This document shows positions 51,958-62,898 of a DNA stretch of 64,000 nucleotides, piece after piece. The DNA comes from Lepiota brunneoincarnata (taxonomy: Eukaryota; Basidiomycota; Agaricomycetes; Agaricales; Agaricaceae). The notes below the pieces were generated by a model, which worked only from the letters and a program-made list of their open reading frames with translations, had not been told where the DNA came from and did no database searches. Each line of letters starts with the position of its first letter. The first letter of the stretch is position 1. The translations under genes and the position numbers were made by a program. The stretch is from the NCBI GenBank assembly GCA_023014365.1, contig JAEBUN010000006.1:372001-436000 (forward strand). The letters run 5' to 3'.

Positions 51958-53950
51958 TCACAAAATCGACCTTGGTGGATTTTTAGATCTCCAATCCTCG
52001 AGCGTCTCCAGCGCCTCCTTACGCAAAATTTTGCAAGCATCGTGCACATTCCAAATCGTCGTCCGTTCCGAACCCACGACAAACCGAATACAAAACACGC
52101 CATTGAGCATTGTCTGAGTCAACAATAAATCGTGCCGCTGGGAAAGCCGCTCATAAAAGTTTTTGTTGACAGAATTTATGGTTTCAAATGTAGGGGTATA
52201 ACCCTCTGATGCGATAGCTTCAGGCGAAATGCGGAACACGGAGAGGGAGAGGGAGGGTGTTGTTACAAGAGAGAAGACGGATATTTCGGAGAGTTTGCGT
52301 TGGAAGGAGTTGTTCATAATGACACACTATATAGAATAATCAGTCGGAGACAGAGAAGCGGGCCCAAAGACGTGCTGACCCGCTTAATATAATTTCGGAA
52401 GCCATCGACGCCGTAACTGCGGAGAACGAACCACATCTTGAGTGAACGGAAGCGTCGACCGAGTGCCAGGTGCCAATTCCGGTAGTCGACAACCAAGCCT
52501 ACATTTGATTCGTTATATATGAACTCAAGGAGATTATTAGGCTTTACCAGAGTCACTTTCTTTTGACCGAAGGTAAGGGGGTGTGATATCAAGAGCCTCT
52601 GTCAAAAGCGTCTTGTCGCGGACCCAAAGAGTTGAATAGTCGAAATTTACAAGGCCCCACTGTAGAGAAACTTATCAGCTAATTTGTGGAGGGGATCAGG
52701 ATGACGTTACCCACCTTGTGAAAATTCGTGCAGAAGGAGGTTGCGACTTGGTTGATTTCGGCATGATACAGGCGGTCCCGGTATTCGGGGCATGAGAGGG
52801 CAACACCAGCCCAAGCAGCGTCAACGTGTACCCACAATGACAAATAATCCTTGGCTACATACGTAAAGCACGTTGAGCCAAAAGGAAGTGGGAATGCCAA
52901 ACCACTGAGCTCACCAATATCTTTGATTTCCCTCATATTATCAAATGCTCCTGACGAGGTTGTGCCGAGGGTGGCGACTACGAAGGAAATGGTGAATTGG
53001 AGTACAAGTCGCATTCCTGGGTCACTCACCGAGAACGAAAGGATGTTTGCCGTGACCAACGTCTTCTTCCAAGGCATTCTTCAGTTGGTGGCCACGGAGC
53101 GCGTACTCGTCCTCTGCCTTGACTTCAATAGTCCGCACCTCGATCCCGAGAACCTTGCCTGCTTTCAAGCCAAGGGAGTGTGTCTGTGTGGTTGTGTAAA
53201 TCAGAAGGTCTTCATGTTCTACATCTGGACGGATGCGCTGGTATCTTGAACGGGCAGCGACGATTGCGATCAGAGCCGAATCGGAGGCAGTATTCTGTGT
53301 GGGTTGGAGTGAGCCGCTCCAAGCCAGACAGGGATTCAATAGTGAGGCTTACTTGAATAGCTCCTCCGCCCACGCCTGATGAGTTGAAAAAGTCCTTATG
53401 AAGTCCAAGGAGATCGGCGGCCCAGTCCATCATGAGGACCTCGAGTTCTGTGCACGCAGGACTGGATGCCCACTGAGCAAGAAAGAGTTGCGATGATAAG
53501 ATTTGTGCAAGCGGTGGGCATGGTGGGTAGAATGACGTACATTAAACCCGGGATTGCAGGTGCTGGTGGCGAGAAGGTCGGCAAGCATGCCCTCGAAGGT
53601 GCATGCTGTTGGGAAGAAGCCGAAGAAGGAAGGATGTTGCCAGTGAGTGAGACCGGGGACGATGAGGTTGGTATAGTCATCGAGGATATGTTTCCAGTGT
53701 TCACCTTTTTGTGGCGCTTTGGCTAGATGGGGTATAGTGAAGTTATGGGCGAGTGAAAAAAAATAGATTTACCTGGGATGCTATCCTCTGAGATAACCAG
53801 ATGTGACGGTGGACTTGACGGGCACGTTCTGCAGCTTGTAGTAGTAATCACATATGCGGTCAATTGCATTGTACCCGGCTTTTCGGAATCTGAGGGCTGT
53901 GAGCAAAGGTGGGGTGGTATGAGGAAGTACACTGACTCTTCGATGTTCAT
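51958..53950 (-). CDS. PLP-dependent aromatic-L-amino-acid decarboxylase-like enzyme
   Basis: A group II pyridoxal-phosphate decarboxylase expected to convert aromatic amino acids to amines. The start MNIEE-FRKAGYNAIDRICDYYYKL spans a first intron. Then follow LTHWQHPSFFGFFPT, FEGMLADLLATSTCNPGF, WASSPACTELEVLMMDWAAD, GVGGGAIQNTASDSALIAIV-AAR, TQTHSLGLKAG, VATLGTTSSGAFDN, the HVDAAWAG motif that contacts PLP, and SFCTNFHKWG with the Schiff-base Lys. LALGRRFRSLKMWFVLRSYG follows, and a C-terminal domain ends NPPRSIL. At 53780-53790 the exon reads GYLR then needs DSIPAKAP, but the sequence carries one base too many (AGAGGATAG). Substrate (Tyr, Trp, DOPA) cannot be told from sequence. It is divergent from the KAR gene across 280 bp. 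Confidence 0.88.
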
Positions 53951-54230
53951 GGTTGATGTGTGACAGAGGGCGCCATATACAGCCTTTGCACATTAAGAAG
54001 GGTGCTAGGGATCCAGAAACGACCGGCCACATGAAGGCAACCACAAGCAGTCCCTGTCCGCCTCTGCAGGGCTCACACCTCGTAGAGACGTAGAGATGGC
54101 CAGCGGTGGCAAGTTGCGACAGTTGCAACCCTGAATGAAATACCAATACTACAAAGTAAATGGGCCAAGCACAATCAAACAGCGGCTGATAACCCTGGCT
54201 GCTTATTTTTCTTTTGCTACCAAACACCGG

Positions 54231-55548
54231 ATGGACGTGCACAAGGTTCAGGAAATCGCTGGCTTGGGTACGTTCCCTCGTTCGAGCGATAGACTTGCAG
54301 AACTGACTCTGTTTCCAAAGTTCGCGACCAGCCCTACGTCTCAGGCGCGTTACTGGCCCTGGGCGCGTTTACTATTACTAGGCTCTTGTATCGGACAGTA
54401 TCGGTTTTACTGCAGACTTTTGTTCTTCCTGGAAAGAGCGTATGTCCTTCGTGTTTTTCCACAGAAACCCCTCGCTGAGCAGTTTTTTGACCAGTTGTCC
54501 AAATTCGGCGCGAGGAAAGGGGCGTGGGCGGTCGTGACGGGCTCCACGGATGGCATTGGCAAGGAGTTCGCGGTCCAGCTAGGTAAAGCCGGGTTCAACG
54601 TTCTCCTAGTCGCACGAAACGCGGAGCTCTTGAACTCGACTGCTCGCGATATCGGTATGTTCTCGCGTAAACGTGTATCACGACCCTGACAAGCTGGTGC
54701 AGAGTCCAAGTATAACGTCAAGATGCGGACTCATGTCATTGACTTTGCAAAGGCCAACGACGAGAAATATCAGGAGCTCGCTGGTGTCTTTCGACAACTT
54801 GATATTGGTGTACTGGGTAGGTGGTGTGTGTGGTGCAGGTGGCGTCAATTCGACTCACTCTTCCCAGTGAATAATGTTGGCAAGTCCCATGCCATGCCCG
54901 CATACCTCGTCGATACACCACAGGATGAGATCACTGACATTGTGGCGATCAATGTCAACGCCACCGTGCAGGTCACTTATGCTGCTCTACCAGGCATGGT
55001 TCAGAGGTAAAGGGGCAGTGTCTTGAAGCGTGATGGTTGGGGTTAACAGTATTTGCAGGAAACGAGGCCTCATTCTCAATGTCGGCTCCTTTGCGGGCAC
55101 GATACCCTCACCCATGCTTGCCACCTATTCTGGCACAAAAGCATTCCTCGCCACGTTTACCAGTGCTCTTGCCGAGGAAGTGCGCAAGGATAACATCGTT
55201 GTCGAGCACCTGAATACCTACTTTGTCGTGCGTAGAACATGCTTGTTCCAGGAGTGCTGCCGTTTATCTGCTGCCGGACAGGTTTCCAAGCTCTCCAAGA
55301 TCCGCAGGTCGTCTGCCCTCATCCCTACTCCAACTGCCTATGTACGGTCTGTGCTGTCCAAAGTTGGTTTAGCGTGTGGTGCGGCATGCAGTGGACGGCC
55401 GAATACGTCGACTCCCTACTGGTCGCATGCACTGTTGGACTGGTTGATTACGGTGGTTGGTGCACCGAGTCTGTTCATTTCGTACACCCATAACCTGCAC
55501 AAAGATATCCGGCGGCGTGCACTGCGCAAGGCCAAACAGGGACAATAG
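54231..55548 (+). CDS. IFA38: Very-long-chain 3-oxoacyl-CoA reductase (Ifa38/KAR type)
   Basis: An ER short-chain dehydrogenase performing the second step of the fatty-acid elongation cycle. Exon 1 encodes MDVHKVQEIAGL. After an intron a membrane segment follows (ALLALGAFTITRLLYRTVSV) with the family motif LLQTFVLPGKS. The Rossmann motif reads WAVVTGSTDGIGKEFAVQL. Then come NVLLVARN, LVNNVGKSHAMPAY, ILNVGSFAGTIPSPMLATYS with catalytic Ser, and YSGTKAFLATFTSALAEEVR with Tyr-x-x-x-Lys. A second hydrophobic stretch near the C-terminus (ALLDWLITVVGAPSLFISY) and a Lys/Arg-rich end (RRRALRKAKQGQ, dilysine-like) fit ER retention. There are about six introns and the frame is clean. It is a likely functional neighbour of the peroxisomal PEX1 only in the loose sense of VLCFA metabolism. 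Confidence 0.9.
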
Positions 55549-55657
55549 CGAATATTTAGCGAGTGTTTGTAGTTATTTGTGTAGAGGAATGCGACTGCAG
55601 CATGGTTGATCAACTTATACTTACCCTCCTCCTCTGAGTATCCCATCTCTTCAACTC

Positions 55658-58600
55658 ATGAAACGCCAGGGCTCTCGCGCACCGTCTCCAACGCCCACCG
55701 CCTTCTCTGCAATCTCAACATACCGCAACGACTCCTTCAGACAACGCACCAAGGATGCACCTGCCCTTCCAATAGACTATCGCGCAGTCTCTCGCATTCA
55801 CTTTGCAGAGCTCGGCCGTTATCTCGCCGAATACCTCGCAAAAGGTGCCTCCACTTGAATTTAACGTTGCTCCCTCTACTGATAAGCCATACACGCAGCC
55901 GCACCCAACTCACGGACAACCGCACGCCAGAAACTCACCCGCCTCACTATCCAACAATTCCATGAGCTCTCTACAGATGTATACGATGAGCTAGTCCGCA
56001 GGCAGAACGACAAAGAAGGTGCGTTTTTCTTTCTAACATCCACTGATGCTACCAAACTGACAACAATCACGTTGCTCGACTACATAGTCCCTTTCCTCCC
56101 CGTCAGGGAAGAGTTCCATCCAAAACGCAACCAAGCACGTCAAAAACTAGCAACGCTACCTACCTCCCGCTTTGAGGATCTATCGAGCGATGTCTACTAT
56201 GAACTAGCCCGTCGATACCCAGAATTCAAGGAAGATGTGCGTGGCAACCACTCTCGCTTGTCGTCATCTGACTAATTTCCAATGCTCTGATTGTCTCGAT
56301 AAGCCTTCCGGTGGCAGAGCCTCTGCTGATGACGACTACCCCGCACCCGGTTTCCCTTCATCGACTTCCCCTCCACGCTCCAACATCAACTCCCGCATAT
56401 CCGGACGCTCCTCAGCCGATAAACCGAGTGATAGTGGCTATGGCGCGAGCATATCGAGTCGTAGACCATCAGAGGACAGGCGACGACCGAGCGAAGACTA
56501 CCCTCTCCCTCGAAGGAGCGAAGAGAACTATCGGAGACCAGACGATTCATTTGCCGCCCGAATACGACAAAGCGAGGACCCTATCTTCCCCTCAAGAAGC
56601 GAAGAGAACTATCGGAGACCAGACGATTCATTTGCCGCCCGAATGCGACAAAGCGAGGACCCTATCTTCCCCTCAAGAAGCGAAGATAATTATCGAAGAC
56701 CAGATGATTCATTTGTTGCTCGTATGGCTGAAGGCTCGTCACGGCGACAGCCTTCACAGGACACAACGCGACGTTCCGAAGACCGCGACCGCGGTGATTC
56801 CGGACGACGGCCCAGTGCAGCCACGAGCACAAGTGGCAATAGTGATGCCACCGCTACCATGAACCCAGTACAGAGCGCCACAGCGATGACTGGCATGGTT
56901 ATACCGGCCAAGAGCACAATTGAGGAGGAGGATATCAAGATTCCGTATGGTCAGGATAAGCGGGAGAGTGGGAGTACAACTATGGATGAGAGGAGCGGAG
57001 AGAACTTTAGAGAGACGACGGGCGGGTACACAGATGGCGAGCATGACAGTGCTAGCGATTACCCTACGAGTCCGATGAGTCCCAGAAGTCCCCCTGCTGG
57101 TCTAGGGGGACTTGCTGCCAGGTTACGGAACGCAGACGATGATGAGGATGACGGGAATATCTCTGGACAAGGCACAAAGGGCGGAGACGACTTTTATGAC
57201 AAATACGGCCGATCCTCTGCCAACTCGGATAGGTCAGCTGGGGGTTCACGGACATTGGTTCGTAACGTCGTCTCAGAGGATCAGGAGAAAATGAGGAGGG
57301 ACTATGAGTTTAAGATCGCGACGACACAGTCACAGATATCCAGTCTGCAAAAGGAGCTTAATGATGTTATGACGGAGAGTGAACGAAGAAAGAGGGATGA
57401 TGAGCTGAGGCTGCAGGCCAAGGTCGAAGAGTTGGAAAGTGTTCGCTGGGTGAGTTGTTGGCTGTTTTCCACAGACCTACGGCTGCTGACATTGGGAGGT
57501 GTAGCGACTAGAAGAACAGAATGGCACATTACGCTCACTGCAGAAGGAGCTGGAGGAGGTTAGAGAGCTTCGCCAGCGGGATAAAGAACGGGAAGCCCGA
57601 CGAATGCAGGATGAGTCGGATGAACTGCACATCTTGCGTCAGAGGATTGAGGAGCTTGAGAAGGAAAAGGAGAGCTTCCAGATCCAGGTTGGTGCTCAAT
57701 TTATTTATCGTCTTATGACAACTCAACTGACGATCCCCGCCAAGGCCGACAAGGAGATCGTGGAGCAGCTGAGGTCCGACATCGAGGGCTTGATGATCGA
57801 GCTGGCTGATCTCTCGAGGCGCAATGACGAACTCATGACCGCCAAGGAAAACGACCTGAATGTTATCCGTGATCTCGACCTTCAACTGAAAGAGTACAAG
57901 CGCAAGTACGAACAGGCGAAGACCGAGCTCCGGGGAGTCAAAGGTACCCGTGCTCTCAATTCTACTTTGACATCATCTCATTTTTCGACTTCAGCTACGT
58001 CCCAGTTGTACTCTCAAGGCCCCAAGATTGATCGCATAGATGATCAGCTGCTCGTGTCCCCTGATGGTGGCATCCTCGACATCCACATCACGGCTTTCGT
58101 GACCAACATCGACAGTCTGTTGATAGCTGGTCGCAGCAATGCGCCCACGCGCGTATTGCCGCCAATGAAAACCGTCGTGAATGCAGTGACAAACATCATA
58201 GAGGACGTGCGAGCATTCGAAAAACGACCTGCTCGTGATCGTGCAGATGTCGATATTGAGGCACTGTGTGCGCTACGGGAACGGGCAGACGCGACATTGA
58301 GCAACCTGGTGACGGCGTCCAAGACTCACGCGACAAGTTCTGGAATGTCGCCCGTAAGTTTGTTGGATGCGGCTGCAAGTCACGTCTCGACGACTATCAC
58401 CGAAATTGGGCGGACGATACATATCCGCAAGGCAACGCGAGCTGAACAAGAACAGTTCTCCTACTCAGCGCCATCGCACGTGTCTTCACCTTCCTCGGGC
58501 TTTGCACCCATGCGGGCAATTGAGGAAGTGCGGTCGTCGTCACATGGGCGTAAGGGTAGTTCAGCATCGGCTTCAAGTCGCACCGGTGCAGGCCCAGCAA

Positions 58601-59178
58601 GGTTTACAGAATCACCGACGCAAGTGCCCGTCGGTCGTTCACAGATGCGGAGGCCGACTTCGGATCAGTCGAGCTCGGAACAGACGAGCTCACCACCGCC
58701 GATATTTGATCTGCAGGCGAATATGCAGGAGGTCGTGAGCGATGACTCAGGGCCTACGGAGGGTCCTGAGGATGCGTGGGCGGAACTTAAGGTACTTTCC
58801 TGTCTTATACTTTTACCTCCGTGCCTGATGGTAATTATCACATCCAGCCGTATCTCGATGCACAAACCGAATCGATCGTCTACGCCATCCAGAGTGTTCT
58901 CTCCGGTGTCCGTAATCCAACACCTTCCACTTCGGTCCTGCACGAAAATATTACGCAGATCATCACCATCGTCTCGAGCATCGTCGCTGTGTGCAAGGAT
59001 AACATCCCACCCTGCTTCGGCACAACAAGGAGGGGAGCTGTTACATGAGCTGAGTGAACACGCGAACAAACTGAGTGAGGTGCAAGCCGTGGCAGAGTTG
59101 ACAAAGGACTCGAGGCAGACGATGGCAAAGTCAAGCTTTGCAATCGCGAATGCTATGAAGGGATTGATGAAGCTATGA
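55658..59178 (+). CDS. SPA2: Polarisome scaffold Spa2 (GIT/SHD family), with an apparent C-terminal frameshift
   Basis: Spa2 organises the polarisome at hyphal tips and binds formins, Pea2/Bud6 and MAP-kinase modules. The N-terminus has two Spa2-homology repeats: QKLTRLTIQQFHELSTDVYD-ELVRR and QKLATLPTSRFEDLSSDVYY-ELARR. A Ser/Arg-rich region with an 81-bp tandem repeat follows. Then a long coiled coil (from EKMRRDYEFKIATTQSQISS through ELEKEKESFQIQ and RDLDLQLKEYKRKYEQAKTE), and the conserved C-terminal helical domain (LLVSPDGGILDIHITAFVTN; IQSVLSGVRNPTPSTSVLHE; SSIVAVCKDNIPP). The end reads ASAQQGGELLHELSEHANKL and MAKSSFAIANAMKGLMKL, but is in frame only if one C of CACCCTGC (59008-59012) is extra. 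Introns are short and regular. Confidence 0.92.
56517..56730 (+). repeat. 81-bp in-frame tandem repeat in Spa2
   Basis: Units begin at 56517, 56598 and 56679 and encode SEENYRRPDDSFAARIRQSE plus DPIFPSR. Units 1 and 2 differ at one base (ATA/ATG, Ile/Met), and unit 3 is partial and more diverged. The near-identity points to recent duplication. Confidence 0.92.
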
Positions 59179-60490
59179 TACCCTTATCACTTTTTCTCCT
59201 CCTTTTTACCTCCATGATTTCCTGTCACCATGGCCCTTATGGTATCTTATTTTCTGTGGACTTGGATTAATATTATACCTTTTACATACTCATGTATTCA
59301 TCGAACGCACACTTTAGGAAAATTTGGTAGCCCTTTTTGTGTTTACATTACTGGATTTCTTCTGATGTTGCATGTACCTCGGGTCATTTAGTGTACTACT
59401 ACTTGCCAACTAGATGTTTGGAAATCGTATCGATATTCCGCAGATCAACGGAACTCGTTCAGCGGATTTCTTCGAGCCTCGAGTAGGCAGCCTTGGAATT
59501 ATGCTGTGAAAGAAATGATCAGGGCTTCAGATAGGATTGGGCATACAAGCTGTCTTTCCCTCTAATGATAATACAAACGAATGTTTGGCTACGCCTTACC
59601 CGACATTGGGCCTCAGCCCATCGTTCAATGATAGCTATAAAACCATTAATGAGCTTGAGGTTCACCATGGCTATCACGTGATCTGAGCACGCCATAAGCA
59701 CGCCATCGGGACTGAGTTTCAAGTCAAAGATACTTAAAGTCCCACCTCGCAAATTCATCTCTCTCGTCCAAACCATCATCCCACTCGTCCTATCCATTTA
59801 CAATGGTGAATTCGGTTGTTGATTTTCCTGGGACTTAGCCTCAGCACCGTTCTCGCTTCCATCTACCCCCTGCCCAAATCGGTCCTGACCCTATCCGGTA
59901 ATTGGCTTGCGTCTATTTGCAAAATATGGCCTATCGCTGGACTCCCTGATACAATTGGGTGACAATGTTGAGCCTGTTTCCAGTCTTCTCCACTTGAGCT
60001 TAGACCTCGGACGGCTCAAACACCATCCCAGTCGCCAATCTTTCTCTCACGCTCGGGATTCTGTTTGACAACTCCACCCTCATTCTTACTTTGTTGGACC
60101 TCGTGGCACGCAACTCGTACGACTTTATCCCCCTCGTGACACGGTCGGACCATTTCCGTTCCCCAACCCATCTCGTAAAGGGCATCCCTGCAGCACTTTT
60201 CCATGCGCTTTTGTCGTCGTATCTCCGCCCGTCACTGCCTTCTGATCGCTCGGTACGGATGTACAATCCAATGTTCTTGTCGGGGTCTAGGCAACCGTCA
60301 CACGGCGGGGTAACATTGGTATTGAAAATGGGGCGTAAACGTCAGGTAGAATGATCCTGTTACTTCCGCTCACCCTCATTGGTGCCTTTTCAGTTTACCT
60401 AGGTGTTTGTACGTCTAAGCTACCCTATTAATGTTATTCCTATAAATTGCCCCCGAATTTTTCGAGCATCCTTCCACCACAAGACCCGTT
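59179..60490. other. Unassigned, 1.3 kb
   Basis: A minus-strand frame at 59519-59797 (FDLKLSPDGVLMACSD) and plus-strand pieces may be decayed or real exons. The pieces are 59830-59895, with a leader-like hydrophobic run reading LGLSLSTVLASIYPLP, and 60006-60354, reading IPVANLSLTLGILFDNSTLI. I could not join them into a supported gene. The last 130 bp are the Egt1-like gene's promoter. Confidence 0.35.
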
Positions 60491-62824
60491 ATGAGTCTTA
60501 ACAACTCTTCATCCTCTTCCTCTGGTTCTGGTAGCGAATCGTCCAGTTCAAGGGCAACCACGCCGACCTCACAGACTCCTGACTTCCCCTTCCCGAGCAC
60601 CTACGTCTACGCTCGGAATACTACTCCGGGTTTTTTGACCACTGTTTTCAACAAACACGTGGATCCCAAGGTTGACTTTGTCCTTGGAATTGTCTTTGAC
60701 AATGATAATAATACCGCCATGTCTCTTGATGCTCGCTGGCACCCAGACAAACTTGGTGTGGAAAACGAGCGCTTGACATACCATACTTCAACTTTCCCCC
60801 TTGTCTCCGAGATCCTGTGCCTCGTTAGTTATCGTTATCCTTCAAGCCATTGCCTCATATTTACTCATTTTCTATAGCCATCGCCCCACCCCCCGCCAAC
60901 CAGTTCCTCACACGCAGATCAGCTTCTCAAGCTCAACCTCGCAGCCCTCCGCTCCGTCCTCTCCTTCCCCCTGGACTCGGGTAAACATACCCTCCACATC
61001 GTCGAGCGACCCAACTTTGTCTTTCATGCCCTCATCCATACTCATGGGTTCCAGGTAGCCAACCCAACACTGTCCCCTAAGCAAGAGCAACAGTCTCTGC
61101 CGGGGAATATCCCAACGTTGAAAGAATGGGAAACCCTCTGGCTCGCCTGGGATTTAGTGACTCTACAGATGATTCCACCGTCGATGCTGCACCAAAAACC
61201 CATTGACCTCCGCCACAAGTGCTTGTTCTACATTGGCCACATCCCGACGTAAGTCAATGTCACTCGCAACTACCCTGCATCCCCACAGCCCACGGTCTCC
61301 CAGGTTCCTCGATATGCTTTTGCACAAGTCTATCGGCGGCGGTGCCACCGAACCGGCGTACTTCTGGAAGATCTTCGAGGCAAGCACCCTTTGCGCATTA
61401 TCGTAGAAGCAAAGTGACCAACCTTATCCACAACAGAGAGGCATTGACCCCCATGTCGACGACCCAGACCACTGCCACGTAAGCTCTTTCCACCTCCTCG
61501 GGCATCAGACGAACCAACTAACGCGGTGTCTCAACGACAGAATCACTCAGACGTTCCCGAGAGGGACGAAGACTGGCCCACCTTGGGATCCATCATTGGT
61601 TTCCGCAACGGTGTCCGCCAACGCCTCCGGAACCTCTACTCCGATCTCGAAATCGGCAAGCGAGCGCTCACACGCAACATCGCTCGTACGCTTGTGATGA
61701 CCCTTGAACATGAGGGATGGCATATCGAGGTCAGCATTCATGTCCCTTCGACTCTCCATGTAACTTTATTCCAACTCGCTTCACAGACCCTTCTTTATAT
61801 GCTCATCCAACGCGCTGGAACTGGTACTCGCATCCCACCAGGCTTCGCGACACCCCCTTGGCACCTCCTTGGGGAACAGTGGAAGTCTAACCCGCTCCCC
61901 GAAACCAAGACCGCCACCCTCGGTCCGGCAGACGTTATATTGGGACACGATGATTCTGAGGCTCTGGACAAACTTCCAGAGTACGAGTTTGATGCTCAAG
62001 ATCATATATTTGGCTGGGACAATGAGAGTCCTGCGCGAACTGTGCACGTGAAACGATTCAATGTAGATTGGCGCCCCTGTGACGAATGGTGAATTCGAGG
62101 AATTTTTGTCAGGAGAGGGAAAGGGACACGTAGGTGTGCCAAAGAGTTGGGTAGAGGAGGAGGGTGAATACAAGGTAGCCCCTCCTTGATTGAACTCGGA
62201 TAATAATCTTCTTATCAATCACTCCTTTGAAACAGGTACGTGTCATGCACGGATCCGTGCCAATGACCGTCGCACATGCATGGCCTGTGCTCACTTCATA
62301 CGACGACCTCGCATACTACGCCAAATGCAAGGGCGGGCGTTTGCCCACTGAACCTGAGCTCAGACTGTTCCTCGATACATACAATGTTGACTTTGAGGGG
62401 GGAGCTAATATCGGATTCAGAAATTGGCATCCGATACCGTGAGTATCCCCGAGCCCTCTATTTATCGCGCTTTTGATTGACAATGGGGATTCTTAGGGCT
62501 ACCGCTGGCTGCGGAAATGGTGGCAAAGGCTCCAATGGCGGAGTTTGGGAATGGACCACGACTTTGTTCGATGGGCACGAAGGTCTCGCACCAACAAACC
62601 TCTTCACTGGCTACTCCACAGATTTCTTTGATACCAAGCACCGGGTTGTCGTGAGTTTCTTTATACCCCAATTCCACGAAACAGTTTTTCACTGTCACTG
62701 TGATCAGCTCGGTGCTTCATATGCCACAATACCCAGACTTGCAGGCCGTAGGACAGTCCGCAATTTCTGGCAACATAATTATCCTTATCCTTGGGTCGGT
62801 GCCCGCGTCGTGTATGATATATAA
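60491..62824 (+). CDS. Egt1-like sulfoxide synthase (DinB_2 + FGE-sulfatase domains), no methyltransferase seen
   Basis: A non-haem iron enzyme of the EgtB/Egt1 class, which joins a thiol to hercynine-type imidazole in ergothioneine synthesis. An unrecognised N-terminal region of about 200 residues (Ser-run, then STYVYARNTTPGFLTTVFNK; HTLHIVERPNFVFHALIHTH) comes first. The DinB part has LRHKCLFYIGHIPTFLDMLL and TLEHEGWHIETLLYMLIQRA, giving the three-His iron triad (GHxxxF and HxxxH). The FGE part has GGRLPTEPELRLFLD, NIGFRNWHPIP, GGVWEWTTTLFDGHEG, FTGYSTDFFDTKHRVVLGAS and FWQHNYPYPWVGARVV. At 62074-62077 (CCCC) one C too many breaks DWRP-VTNGEFEEFL. Fungal Egt1 normally carries an EgtD methyltransferase at its N-terminus; none is visible here. 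Confidence 0.82.
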
Positions 62825-62898
62825 GCCTGGTATCATGTATACTCCCCCTCGTTCTAAAATAGCGAACATCCTCGTAACGTGATATATTCATTATGACC

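Noticed and set aside
51958..55548. A metabolite cluster formed by the aromatic decarboxylase and its neighbours
   Set aside because: The adjacent genes (PEX1, KAR, Spa2) are housekeeping, with no tailoring enzymes, transporter or regulator alongside.
59519..59797. Minus-strand frame reading like a WD/BTB fragment (FDLKLSPDGVLMACSD)
   Set aside because: Only one isolated segment with no flanking exons; too little to call a gene or pseudogene.
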